Shown here one piece after another: positions 1 through 11,333 of a stretch of DNA of 64,000 nucleotides (position 1 is its first letter; every line of letters begins with the position of its first letter). The position numbers were made by a program, and so were the translations under genes. The notes under the pieces are model-generated. The model was given only the letters and a program-made list of their open reading frames with translations, was not told the origin of the DNA and did no database searches. Origin of the DNA: Zea mays (lineage: Eukaryota > Streptophyta > Magnoliopsida > Poales > Poaceae); NCBI RefSeq assembly GCF_902167145.1, contig NC_050097.1:224831034-224895033 (forward strand), in the 5' to 3' direction.

Positions 1-1164
1 AACAAAAAGAGCAAGGGATAACCGAAGGCAGCCCTGGTCTGGCATACCGGACTGTCCGGTGTGCCACCGGACAGTGTCCGGTGCACCACCGGACAGTGTC
101 CGGTGCACCAGGGTACTCCAAGCCGAACTCTTCACCTTCGGGAATTTTCAGAGGGCTCCGTTATAATTCACCGGACTGTCCGGTGCACCACCGAACAGTG
201 TCCGGTGCCCCAAGGAAGAGCAACTCTGAACTCGCTAGCTTCGGGAATCCGCTCCGCTATAATTCACCGGACATGTCCGGTGCACACCGGACTGTCCGTT
301 GAGCCAGCGGAGCAACAGCTACTTCGGCGCCAACGGTCACCTGCAGAGGCATTAAATGCGCCAGAGCGCGCAGAAGTCAGGCACGCGCGAGACGGCGCAC
401 CGGACAGTCTACAGTACCTGTCCGGTGCGCCACCGGACAGCCAGGCGACCCCACCAGTCAGAGCTCCAACGGTCGAACCCTAACGACCGGGTGACGTGGC
501 TGGCGCACCGGACAGTGTCCGGTGGCGCATCGGACTGTCCGGTGCGCCATGCGACAGTAGCCTTCACCAAACGGCTAGTTTGGTGGTTGAGGCTATAAAT
601 ACCCCCAACCACCCCTCATTCAAGTCATCCAAGTTTTCACACTTCTACACCTTACAAGAGCTCTAGCATTCAATTCTAGACACACCAAAGTGATCAAATC
701 CTCTCCAATTCCACACAAAGCTTTAGTGACTAGTGAGAGAGATTTGTTGTGTTCATTTGAGCTCTTGCGCTTGGATTGCTTCTTTTCTTTCTCATTTGTT
801 CTTGTGATCAAAACTCAATTGTAACCGAGGCAAGAGACACCAATTGTGTGATGGTCCTTGCGGGGAAGTTTTGTTCCCGGTTGATTTGAGAAGAGAAGCT
901 CACTCGGTCCGAGGGACCGTTTGAGAGAGAGAAAGGGTTGAAAGAGACCCGGTCTTAGTGACCACCTCAACGGGGAGTAGGTTTGAGAGAACCGAACCTC
1001 GGTAAAACAAATCCTTGTGTCTCACCTCTTTATTCGATTGCGATTTGTTTTTACGCCCCCTCTCGGACTCGCATTATATTTCTAACGCTAACCCGACTTG
1101 TAGTTGTGATTAACTTTGTAAATTTCAGTTTCGCCCTATTCACCCCCCCTCTAGGCGACTTTCA
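1..1164 (+). mobile_element. 3' part of a Sirevirus (Ji-like) LTR, cut by window edge
   Basis: The first 560 bases carry many copies of the palindrome CACCGGAC(n)GTCCGGTG, the hallmark of maize Sirevirus (Ty1/copia) LTRs. A TATA box follows at 594 and the LTR ends at 1163-1164 with ...GGCGACTTTCA, which resembles the Ji family terminus. No primer binding site follows position 1164, so this is the right end of an element (3' LTR) or a solo LTR in plus orientation. Its left part lies outside the window. The next five bases, CCTAG (1165-1169), would be the target duplication, but the left copy cannot be seen. The LTR interrupts the antisense ORF of the gypsy element to its right, so it inserted after that element. 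Ji as the family is recognised from memory. Confidence 0.8.
594..601 (+). promoter_or_regulatory. TATA box of the Ji-like LTR
   Basis: TATAAATA lies just downstream of the palindrome cluster and about 565 bp before the LTR end, the usual U3/R arrangement. A CACCCCTCATTC stretch typical of a plant start region follows. Confidence 0.6.
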
Positions 1165-1728
1165 CCTAGCCTTGGTCTGGTAGTGCAGTTCGTGCACTCG
1201 GCAGAAACCTTCAGCAAATGGTTCCACACCCTGGCTTCGAAGAGCCCAGATATAAACATTTAGCCTAACGATAGCGTTAGGGGTTAGCTGATGAAGATAG
1301 ATCCCAAATTTCTTCAGCACTTCAGCAATCATCTTGTTCAAAGAGAATCTTAAACCAGCTTTAAAAAGGCTTTTGAAAACCACTACTTCATTCTTTCCCG
1401 GCTTCGGGATAGTTTCTTTTCCACCAAAACGAATCAACTCCTTCTTCGCTTCACTAAGATAGCCCAACTTCACCATCTTAGGAAAATCAGCTTCGGAGAT
1501 GGTGGACTTTCCAAAGTCCAGGTGGCTAGGTTTGCTCGGTACTGCGCTGCTGTAATCATCTTCGGAATCAGTTTCTTCGGCATCAGCCTGTCCTGCTTCG
1601 GCGACAGGAATATCCTCTGATGTTACCAGCCCAGACCGCCTCATTGCTTCAGAAATTGGAACAGTTCCAGTAGCTTCGGCCTCATCTCCCTCACGATCAA
1701 TCCTGGCAGTAGAACGCAATCTCGCCAT
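1162..1728 (-). pseudogene. Antisense retrotransposon ORF (gypsy-type 'transposase_28' family), truncated
   Basis: The ORF begins at an ATG (1728) and runs leftwards for 188 codons. It encodes MARLRSTAR at the start, an acidic stretch around residues 55-65, and a conserved block including VLKKFGIYLHQLTPNAIVRL. These match the plant protein family usually annotated as 'putative gypsy type transposon' (PF04195-like). The frame is cut at 1165 by the Ji-like LTR, and the last residues come from the junction, so the C-terminal part is missing. In Tat-lineage elements this gene lies antisense to gag-pol near the 3' LTR, as here. Its function is not established. Family call from recalled motifs; no search was run. 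Confidence 0.7.
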
Positions 1729-2213
1729 CTGATTATGAATTTTTTGAAATTTTTTGTTATTGATTTTCTCGGTTTCTCCGAAGCTCTTTCTCTGGTGATG
1801 AAGCAGAATCGAAAGCGGTGCCTCGCTTGAGCACGACGATCAAGCTTCGGCTATGGTTAAATTTTTGACAGCACAACAGTACAATAGCAATGAATGCTGT
1901 GGTAACTTCACACCTACCTGTCTGTTTATATAGCGCCGCAGGTAGGAAGGTAAATCGCCAAGGTCTTTCGCACCGGAAAAACAGCCACCCACACTCATTG
2001 ACCGGTGGGCCACAAGGTCCGCAAACGTGAATCGCCAGGGCGTGCACAACTATTGCAAGATGGGGTCACCGCGCGCGCAGATTATTTTAATCGTTTCTCG
2101 TCAACGAGCTCAGGGAAGGTGTTTTTTCGGATCTTCGGCATCCCGAAGCCTAGAAGATTTTTTCACGGATCAAGCTCATCACAAAAAACGATCTAGCACC
2201 GCGAAGGGGCTAC
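1729..2213 (+). other. Non-coding 3' region and polypurine tract of the gypsy element
   Basis: No convincing gene is seen here. The stretch is rich in CTTCGG/GCTTCGG words and ends in GCGAAGGGGCTAC, a polypurine tract immediately before the LTR start at 2214. This defines plus orientation for the element. Confidence 0.55.
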
Positions 2214-2379
2214 TGTTGGGGGTATGCTTCGTAGCCGAAGATCCTAAAAGAGGAAAACACCTTCGACAAGATCCTTTCAAGAAACAGCGCCGAAGCTATC
2301 ATCGATGGAGCTTCGGCACAGTGGCAAGTCTGAAGACGAAGGGGGGCAAACCGACTTAAAGATCAAATGACTCAAAAAC

Positions 2380-3634
2380 TGAGAGCACCTAGAGGGGGGG
2401 GGGTGAATAGGTGATCCTGTAAAACTTAAACTTATAGCCACAAAAACTTGTTAAGGGTTAGCACAATAATTGCCAAGTGGCTAAAGAGGAGATCTTGCAC
2501 AATATGACAATCACAAAGAATTCAACACAGAGAAGACACAGTGATTTATCCCGTGGTTCGGCCAAGTACAAAACTTGCCTACTCCACGTTGTGGCGTCCC
2601 AACGGACGAGGGTTGCAATCAACCCCTCTCAAGCGGTCCAAAGACCCACTTGAATACCACGGTGTTTTGCCTTGCTTATCTTTATCCCACTCGCGAGGAA
2701 TCTCCACAAATTGGAGTCTCTCGCCCTTACACGTAAAGTTCATAAAGAAGCACGGAGTAAGGGAGGGAAGCAACACACACAAATCCACAGCAAAATGCGC
2801 ACACACACGGCCAAGAATCGAGCTCAAAGACTATCTCAAAGTTCTCACAAGAACGGAGCTCGAATCACTTAGAATAACAAACGGATGCGCAAAGACTGAG
2901 TGTGGATGATCAAGAATGCTCTAAGGTTGCTTGGTTTTTTTCCTCCTCCATGCGCCTAGGGGTCCCTTTTATAGCCCCAAGGCAGCTAGGAGCCGTTGAG
3001 AACAAATCCAGAAGGCCATCCTTGCCTTCTGTCGTCGGGCGCACCGGACAGTCCGGTGCACACCGGACACTGTCCGGTGCCCGATTCCTTTCCTTAAATG
3101 GCGAAGCCGACCGTTGCAGATCTGGGAGCCGTTGGCGCACCGGACATGTCCGGTGCACACCGGACAGTCCGGTGCCCTCTTCCGACCGTTGGCTTGGCCA
3201 CGTGTCGCGCGCGGAATCCGCGGCCGACCGTTGGCCCGGCCGACCGTTGGCTCACCGGACAGTCCGGTGCACACCGGACAGTCCGGTGAATTTTAGCCGA
3301 ACGCCATCAGCAAATTCCCGAGAGCGGCCTCTTCGGTCGAGGCAGCTTGGCGCACCGGACACTGTCCGGTGCACCACCGGACAGTCCGGTGCTCCAGACC
3401 GAAGCAGCCTTCTGGCTGTACACAGCCAACTTCTTTCTTTTCTTTTTCTTCCTGTTTCCAATACTTAGACAAGTATATTAGTACACAAAACCAATGTACT
3501 CAGTATTAGAAACATACCTTTGCTCTAGATTTGCACTTTGTTCATCCATGGGCATTGATTCACATTAAAGCACTTGTGTTGACACTCAATCACCAAAATA
3601 CTTAGAAATGGCCCAAGGGCACATTTCCCTTTCA
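2380..3634 (-). repeat. LTR A (3'-most LTR of the dimer)
   Basis: The LTR is 1255 bp with plus-strand ends TGAGAGCACC...CCCTTTCA. It holds clustered CACCGGAC/GTCCGGTG palindromes (about 3040-3400) and a minus-strand TATAAAAG (2966-2973). A longer G-run at 2394-2403 and five substitutions separate it from LTR B. Confidence 0.92.
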
Positions 3635-4435
3635 ATCTCCCCCTTTTTGGTGATTTATGCCAACACAACATAAACAACTAGAACAATTGCAATATCACTT
3701 CAAATAAAAACTCAAATTTATTTTGATTCAATTTTGGCATATATGGATCATCCTTTGCCACCACTTGGTTTGTTTTTGAAAATCAAACTCAAATCTCTAT
3801 CTCTAAGTCAAACACACATGTTGAAGTATAAATAGAGTCATTCCAAAAGAGATTGATCAAAGATTTCAAAAACTCCCCCTATTTCCCATAATCAACACTT
3901 CTCCCCACAAGAGGCCAACTTTTGACAAGAGAAATAATAAAAGAGAAATAATAAAAGGGTTTTGTCAACACAAAACGCTCTATTCTACTATTTTCAAAAT
4001 CTCTCAAGTGGTAGCTGATCCATTTTTCACTTTGGCCTTTATTTTCTCCCCCTTTGGCATCAAGCACCAAAACGGGATCAATCTTGGCCCTTTAACCCCA
4101 TTGCCTCACCAAAATCTTCAATTAAGAGCAAATAGGCAATAAGAGTTTAAAGATGAACTTGGAATAAGGTACCCTCTCATCGGAGTGCAGTGGAAGTCTT
4201 TCATGGTCCAAGTCCACCTTTTCCCTTCCAATCCTCCTTCGAGACTAAAACACCAACTCAAGCACATGGTTAGTCTCAAAGGGTCAAGTTGTAACACATC
4301 TCCCCCTAAACATGTGCATCACTTTGCAACGGACTTGCGAGGTCCAGGGAGTGTTTATACAACTTGAGCACCACAATAAGCAACAAAATGCAGAAAAGAA
4401 CATGATCAAAAGCATAAATACAAGTATGCTACAAT
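3635..4435 (-). other. Sirevirus 3' non-coding internal region with repeated polypurine tracts (copy 1)
   Basis: About 800 bp lies between pol and LTR A with no gene. On the plus strand it repeats the word CTCCCCCT near 3637, 3871, 4048 and 4299, each a purine tract (AGGGGGAG) on the element strand. The one adjoining the LTR is the functional polypurine tract. Multiple tracts are a described Sirevirus trait. Confidence 0.7.
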
Positions 4436-7400
4436 TCAATCCAAGTTCCGTGAATCTAAGACATTTAGCTCACTACGCAACCTGCAAAAGGTCTTTTCAT
4501 CTAGAGGCTTGGTAAAGATATCGGCTAGCTGGTTCTCGGTGCTAACATGAAACACTTCGATATCTCCCTTTTGCTGGTGGTCTCTCAAAAAGTGATGCCG
4601 GATGTCTATGTGCTTTGTGCGGCTGTGCTCAACAGGATTCTCCGCCATGCGGATAGCACTCTCATTATCACATAGGAGTGGGACTTTGCTCAGATTGTAG
4701 CCAAAGTCCCTGAGGGTTTGCCTCATCCAAAGTAGTTGCGCGCAACACTGTCCTGCGGCAACGTACTCGGCCTCAGCGGTGGATAGGGCAACGGAGGTTT
4801 GTTTCTTAGAGTTCCACGACACCAGGGACCTTCCTAAGAATTGGCACGTCCCTGATGTACTCTTCCTATCGACCTTACATCCAGCATAGTCGGAATCTGA
4901 GTATCCAACTAAGTCAAAGGTAGACCCCTTTGGATACCAGAGCCCGAAGCAAGGCGTAGCAACCAAATATCTAAGAATTCGCTTCACCGCCACTAAGTGA
5001 CACTCCTTAGGATCGGATTGAAATCTAGCACACATGCATACGCTAAGCATAATATCCGGTCTACTTGCACATAAATAAAGTAAAGACCCTATCATTGACC
5101 GGTATGCTTTTTGATCAACGGACTTACCTCCTTTGTTGAGGTCGGTGTGTCCGTCAGTCCCCATCGGAGTCTTTGCGGGCTTGGCGTCCTTCATCCCAAA
5201 CCGCTTTAGCAGATCTTGCGTGTACTTCATTTGGGAGATGAAGGTGCCGTCCTTGAGTTGCTTCACTTGGAACCCAAGGAAGTAGTTCAACTCGCCCATC
5301 ATTGACATCTCGAATTTCTGCGTCATTACCCTGCTAAATTCTTCACAAGACTTTTGGTTAGTAGAACCAAATATTATGTCATCGACATAAATTTGGCACA
5401 CAAACAAATCACCATCACATGTCTTAGTGAACAGAGTTGGATCGGCTTTCCCAACCTTGAAAGCATTAGCAAGTAAAAAGTCTCTAAGGCATTCATACCA
5501 TGCTCTTGGGGCTTGCTTAAGTCCATAGAGCGCCTTAGAGAGCTTACACACATGGTCGGGATACCGTTCATCCTCGAAGCCAGGGGGTTGCTCCACGTAC
5601 ACCTCCTCCTTGATTGGCCCGTTGAGGAAGGCGCTCTTCACATCCATTTGGAACAACCTGAAAGAATGGTGAGCGGCATATGCTAGCAAGATACGAATTG
5701 ATTCTAGCCTAGCCACAGGAGCAAAAGTCTCCTCAAAGTCCAAACCTGCGACTTGGGCATAACCTTTTGCCACAAGTCGAGCCTTGTTCCTCGTCACCAT
5801 CCCGTGCTCGTCCTGTTTGTTGCGGAACACCCACTTGGTTCCCACAACATTTTGCTTGGGACGAGGTACCAGTGTCCAAACTTCATTGCGCTTGAAGTTG
5901 TTGAGCTCCTCCTGCATGGCCAACACCCAGTCCGGATCTAGCAAGGCCTCCTCTACCCTGAAAGGCTCAATAGAAGAGACAAAAGAGTAATGCTCACAAA
6001 AATTAACTAATCGAGATCGAGTAGTTACTCCCTTGCTAATGTCACCCAGAATTTGGTCAACGGGATGATCCCTTTGAATCATCGCTCGAACTTGGGTTGG
6101 AGGTGCTGGTTGCGTTTCTTCCTCCATCGCATGAACATCTTGTGCTCCCCCTTGATCACACGCCTCTTGTTGATGAACCTGTTCATCGTCTTGAGTTGGG
6201 GGATGCACCGTTGTTGAGGAAGGAGATTGATCACGTTCATCTTGTTCCAGTGGCCGCACTTCTCCAATCGCCATGGTTCGTATAGCGGCTGTCGGAACAT
6301 CTTCTCCATCTACATCATCACAATCAACAACTTGCTCTCTTGGAGAGCCATTAGTCTCATCAAATACAACGTCGCTAGAGACTTCAACCAAACCCGATGA
6401 TTTGTTGAAGACTCTATACGCCTTTGTATTTGAGTCATAACCTAACAAAAACCCTTCTACAGCTTTGGGAGCAAACTTAGAATTTCTACCCTTCTTCACT
6501 AGAATGTAGCACTTGCTCCCAAATACACGAAAGTAAGATACATTGGGTTTGTTACCGGTTAGTAGCTCATACGAAGTCTTCTTGAGGAGGCGATGAAGAT
6601 AGACCCTGTTGATGGCGTGGCAAGCCGTGTTCACGGCTTCCGACCAAAAACACTCGGGGGTCTTGAATTCTCCAAGCATTGTCCTTGCCATATCGATTAG
6701 CGTCCTGTTCTTCCTCTCTACCACACCATTTTGCTGTGGTGTGTAGGGAGCGGAGAACTCGTGCTTGATCCCTTCCTCCTCAAGGAACTCCTCCACTTGA
6801 AGGTTCTTGAACTCGGACCCGTTGTCGCTCCTTATCTTCTTCACTTTGAGCTCAAACTCATTTTGAGCTCTCCTGAGGAAGCGCTTGAGGGTCCCTTGGG
6901 TTTCAGACTTATCCTGCAAAAAGAATATTCAAGTGAAGCGGGAAAAGTCATCAACAATAACTAAACCATACTTACTCCCTCCTATGCTCAGATAGGCGAC
7001 GGGTCCGAAGAGGTCCATATGCAACAGCTCCAGGGGTCTTGAAGTGGTCATCACATTCTTGCTGTGATGCGCTCCTCCCACTTGTTTACCTGCTTGACAA
7101 GCTGCACAAGGTCTATCTTTTTCGAAATGCACGTTAGTCAAACCTATCACGTGTTCTCCCTTTAGAAGCTTGTGAAGGTTCTTCATCCCCACATGTGCTA
7201 AGCGGCGATGCCACAGCCAGCCCATGCTAGTCTTAGCTATTAAGCATGCATCTAGACCGGCCTCTTCTTTTGCAAAATCAACTAAATAAAGTTTGCCGTC
7301 TAATACACCCTTAAAAGCTAATGAATCATCGCTTCTTCTAAAGACAGACACATCTACATTTGTAAATAGGCAGTTATATCCCATATGACATAATTGACTA

Positions 7401-7642
7401 ACAGATAGCAAATTATATCCAAGACTCTCTACTAAAAATACATTAGAGATAGAATGCTCATTAGAAATTGCAATTTTACCTAACCCTTTTACCTTGCCTT
7501 GATTCCCATCACCGAATATAATTGAATCTTGGGAATCCTTATTCTTGACGTAGGAAGTGAACATCTTCTTTTCCCCCGTCATATGGTTTGTGCATCCGCT
7601 GTCGATAATCCAGCTTGAACCCCCGGATGCATAAACCTGCAA
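4436..7642 (-). pseudogene. pol: Opie-like pol, copy 1, broken by a nonsense codon
   Basis: This is the Ty1/copia pol region (protease, integrase, reverse transcriptase, RNase H), the twin of 12135-15341. It reads from 7642 to a TGA stop at 6929-6931, then continues open from 6928 to 4436. The stop replaces the tryptophan at residue 238 (TGG in the twin), inside the integrase domain after FSRFT, and a V-to-I change adjoins it. Both follow from one dinucleotide difference (TT at 6928-6929 versus CC in the twin). Other differences include Q/H and M/T changes in RT and G/E in the linker. The rest keeps YVDDIIFGS and the RNase H block, so the copy is dead by one point event and very young. Confidence 0.9.
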
Positions 7643-7649
7643 GGCAAAT

Positions 7650-10031
7650 TTAGGCTTGGGACTTAGGTACCCAACTCTTGTTGGGTCCTACAAGGTTAGT
7701 GCAAATATCCTTAGGGACCCAAATGCAAGTTTCGTCTCCCTTGCATTTTGCCCCTAACTTCCTAGCGACTATCTTCCTATCCTTTCTACAAATGGCAAAG
7801 GAAGCATTTAGGGCATGATAAATTGTAGAAGGTCCATGAACTTTCCTATGAGCAACATTTCTCCTAGGCATATTGTGAATAACATTTCTTCTACAAACCT
7901 TTCTATCATGCACAACATGAGAACTAGAGGCAGTCATAGCATAAGAATCATAAGCATGTGAATCAAAGGCATCATAACTTCTAAAAACATTTCTAGAATT
8001 TTTCCTATCATGATACAAAAAGGCATGGTTCCTTTTAGCACTAGTAGCCATAGGGGCCTTCCCTTTCTCCTTAGCGGGAATGGGAGCCTTATGGCTTGTT
8101 AAGTTCTTGGCTTCCCTTTTGTAGCCAAGTCCATCCTTAATTGAGGGATGTCTACCAATCGTATAGGCATCCCTTGCAAATTTCAATTTATCAAATTCGC
8201 TTTTGCTAGTCTTAAGTTGGGCATTAAGACTAGACACTTCATCATTCAATTTAGAAATTGAAGCTAGATGTTCACTACACGCATCAATGTCAAAATCTTT
8301 ACACCTAGTGCAAATCACAACATGTTCTACACAAGATGTTGATTTACTAGCTACTTCTAGTTTAGCATTTAAGTCATTATTAACACTTTTTAAAGTAGCA
8401 ATGTTTTCATGACAAGAAGATAATTCACTAGAAAGTACTTCATTTCTTTTAACTTCTAAAGCATAGGATTTTTGTGCCTCTACAAACTTATCATGCTCAT
8501 CATACAACAAATCCTCTTGCTTTTCTAAAAGCCTATCCTTTTCATTCAAGGCATCAATCAATTCATTGATTTTATCAATTTTATTTCTATCCAATCCCTT
8601 GAACAAACTAGAATAATCTATTTCATCATCACTAGACTCATCGTCACTAGAAGAATCATAAGTGACATCATTACGAGTGATTACCTTCTTCTCTCTTGCC
8701 ATGAGGCAAGTGTGACGCTCGTTGGGGAAGAGGGATGACTTGTTGAAGGCGGTGGCGGTGAGTCCTTCATTGTCGGAGTCGGAAGAGGAGCAGTCCGAAT
8801 CCCACTCCTTGCCTAGATGCGCCTCGCCCTTTGCCTTCTTATAGTTCTTCTTCTTTTCCCTCTTGTTCCCTTGATCCTGATCACTATCATTGTCGGGACA
8901 GTTAGCAATAAAATGACCAAGCTTACCGCATTTGAAGCATGATCGCTTTCCCTTGGTCTTAGCCTTGCTCGGCTGTCCCTTTCGACTTTTTAGCGTCGTC
9001 TTGAATCTTTTAATGATGAGGGCCATCTCTTCATCATTAAGACCGGCAGCCTCAATTTGTGCCACCTTGCTGGGTAGCGCCTCCTTGCTCCTTGTTGCCT
9101 TGAGAGCAATGGGTTGAGGCTCGTTGATCGGACCATTCAAGGCATCGTCGACGTATCTTGCCTCCTTGATCATCATCCGCCCGCTTACGAATTTTCCGAG
9201 TACCTCCTCGGGCGTCATCTTCGTGTACCTGGGATTCTCACGAATATTGTTCACGAGATGAGGATCAAGAACGGTAAATGACCTTAGCATTAGGCGGACG
9301 ACGTCGTGATCCGTCCATCGCGTGCTTCCGTAGCTCCTTATTTTGTTGATAAGGATCTTGAGCCGGTTGTATGTTTGCGTCGGCTCCTCGCCCCTTATCA
9401 TCGCGAATCGTCCGAGCTCGCCCTCCACCAACTCCATCTTGGTGAGTAAGGTGACATCATTCCCCTCATGAGAGATCTTGAGGGTGTCCCAAATCTGCTT
9501 GGCATTGTCCAAGCCGCTCACCTTGTGATACTCGTCCCTGCACAAAGAGGCTAGCAACACAGTAGTAGCTTGTGCATTTTTATGGATCTGTTCATTAATA
9601 AATGAAGGACTATCCGAGCTATCAAATTTCATTCCACTTTCCACAATCTCCCAAATGCTTGGATGGAGAGAAAATAGGTGTGTACGCATTTTGTGACTCC
9701 AAAATCCGTAGTCCTCTCCATCAAAGTGAGGGGGCTTGCCAAGTGGAATGGGGAGCAAATGAGCATTTGAGCTGTGCGGAATGCGCGAATAATCAAAAGA
9801 AAAGTTTGAGTTAACCGTCTTTTGTTTGTCGTAGTCGTCGTCCTTGTGGGAAGAAGTAGACTCGTCGCTGTCGTAGTAGACGATCTCCTTGATACGTCGT
9901 GTCTTCTTCTTCTTCCCATCTTTACGTCTGTGGCCCGAGCCAGAGTCGTTGGATTTGTCATCTTTTGGCTCGTTGACGAAGAACTCCTTTTCCTTGTCGT
10001 TGATCACGATTCCCTTCCCCTTAGGATCCAT
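7650..10031 (-). CDS. gag: Opie-like gag, copy 1
   Basis: An intact 793-codon ORF starts at ATG 10031 (MDPKGKG), only about 40 nt after the primer site. Near residues 90-290 is the UBN2-type capsid region of copia gag. A CCHC zinc knuckle ([14 protein letters not shown]) follows around residue 366, and after it a long C-terminal extension with acidic-serine runs and a predicted coiled coil ([20 protein letters not shown]). A long gag with a coiled-coil extension is typical of Sireviruses. It forms the virus-like particle that packages element RNA. It differs from copy 2 by three threonine/alanine changes. The stop lies just before the pol frame opens. Confidence 0.9.
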   Translation of the reverse strand: MDPKGKGIVINDKEKEFFVNEPKDDKSNDSGSGHRRKDGKKKKTRRIKEIVYYDSDESTSSHKDDDYDKQKTVNSNFSFDYSRIPHSSNAHLLPIPLGKPPHFDGEDYGFWSHKMRTHLFSLHPSIWEIVESGMKFDSSDSPSFINEQIHKNAQATTVLLASLCRDEYHKVSGLDNAKQIWDTLKISHEGNDVTLLTKMELVEGELGRFAMIRGEEPTQTYNRLKILINKIRSYGSTRWTDHDVVRLMLRSFTVLDPHLVNNIRENPRYTKMTPEEVLGKFVSGRMMIKEARYVDDALNGPINEPQPIALKATRSKEALPSKVAQIEAAGLNDEEMALIIKRFKTTLKSRKGQPSKAKTKGKRSCFKCGKLGHFIANCPDNDSDQDQGNKREKKKNYKKAKGEAHLGKEWDSDCSSSDSDNEGLTATAFNKSSLFPNERHTCLMAREKKVITRNDVTYDSSSDDESSDDEIDYSSLFKGLDRNKIDKINELIDALNEKDRLLEKQEDLLYDEHDKFVEAQKSYALEVKRNEVLSSELSSCHENIATLKSVNNDLNAKLEVASKSTSCVEHVVICTRCKDFDIDACSEHLASISKLNDEVSSLNAQLKTSKSEFDKLKFARDAYTIGRHPSIKDGLGYKREAKNLTSHKAPIPAKEKGKAPMATSAKRNHAFLYHDRKNSRNVFRSYDAFDSHAYDSYAMTASSSHVVHDRKVCRRNVIHNMPRRNVAHRKVHGPSTIYHALNASFAICRKDRKIVARKLGAKCKGDETCIWVPKDICTNLVGPNKSWVPKSQA

Positions 10032-10070
10032 CTCTTCGGGCGGTTAGTCCCTTTCTTGAAGAGAACGGTT

Positions 10071-10081
10071 CTGATACCAAT
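10071..10081 (-). other. Primer binding site (initiator tRNA-Met), copy 1
   Basis: The minus strand reads TTGGTATCAG directly after the LTR end (one spacer base, 10081). This matches the 3' end complement of plant initiator methionine tRNA, the standard copia primer. Confidence 0.85.
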
Positions 10082-11333
10082 TGAGAGCACCTAGAGGGGG
10101 GGTGAATAGGTGATCCTGTAAAACTTAAACTTATAGCCACAAAAACTTGTTAAGGGTTAGCACAATAATTGCCAAGTGGCTAAAGAGGAGATCTTGCACA
10201 ATATGACAATCACAAAGAATTCAACACAGAGAAGACACAGTGATTTATCCCGTGGTTCGGCCAAGTACAAAACTTGCCTACTCCACGTTGTGGCGTCCCA
10301 ATGGACGAGGGTTGCAATCAACCCCTCTCAAGCGGTCCAAAGACCCACTTGAATACCACGGTGTTTTGCCTTGCTTATCTTTATCCCACTCGCGAGGAAT
10401 CTCCACAAATTGGAGTCTCTCGCCCTTACACGTAAAGTTCACAAAGAAGCACGGAGTAAGGGAGGGAAGCAACACACACAAATCCACAGCGAAATGCGCA
10501 CACACACGGCCAAGAATCGAGCTCAAAGACTATCTCAAAGTTCTCACAAGAACGGAGCTCGAATCACTTAGAATAACAAACGGATGCGCAAAGACTGAGT
10601 GTGGATGATCAAGAATGCTCTAAGGTTGCTTGGTTTTTTTCCTCCTCCATGCGCCTAGGGGTCCCTTTTATAGCCCCAAGGCAGCTAGGAGCCGTTGAGA
10701 AGAAATCCAGAAGGCCATCCTTGCCTTCTGTCGTCGGGCGCACCGGACAGTCCGGTGCACACCGGACACTGTCCGGTGCCCGATTCCTTTCCTTAAATGG
10801 CGAAGCCGACCGTTGCAGATCTGGGAGCCGTTGGCGCACCGGACATGTCCGGTGCACACCGGACAGTCCGGTGCCCTCTTCCGACCGTTGGCTTGGCCAC
10901 GTGTCGCGCGCGGAATCCGCGGCCGACCGTTGGCCCGGCCGACCGTTGGCTCACCGGACAGTCCGGTGCACACCGGACAGTCCGGTGAATTTTAGCCGAA
11001 CGCCATCAGCAAATTCCCGAGAGCGGCCTCTTCGGTCGAGGCAGCCTGGCGCACCGGACACTGTCCGGTGCACCACCGGACAGTCCGGTGCTCCAGACCG
11101 AAGCAGCCTTCTGGCTGTACACAGCCAACTTCTTTCTTTTCTTTTTCTTCCTGTTTCCAATACTTAGACAAGTATATTAGTACACAAAACCAATGTACTC
11201 AGTATTAGAAACATACCTTTGCTCTAGATTTGCACTTTGTTCATCCATGGGCATTGATTCACATTAAAGCACTTGTGTTGACACTCAATCACCAAAATAC
11301 TTAGAAATGGCCCAAGGGCACATTTCCCTTTCA
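10082..11333 (-). repeat. LTR B (shared central LTR of the dimer)
   Basis: The LTR is 1252 bp with the same ends as LTR A. It is at once the 5' LTR for internal copy 1 and the 3' LTR for internal copy 2, with no target duplication on either side: the primer site abuts it on the left and the purine tract on the right. The minus-strand TATA box is at 10665-10672. It differs from LTR C by four substitutions and one 1-bp indel, by eye. Confidence 0.92.

Noticed and set aside
40..560. Regularly recurring palindromes that could suggest a CRISPR-like array
   Set aside because: The repeats are short, irregularly spaced and shared with Sirevirus LTRs; the sequence is plant nuclear DNA and no cas-like genes exist.
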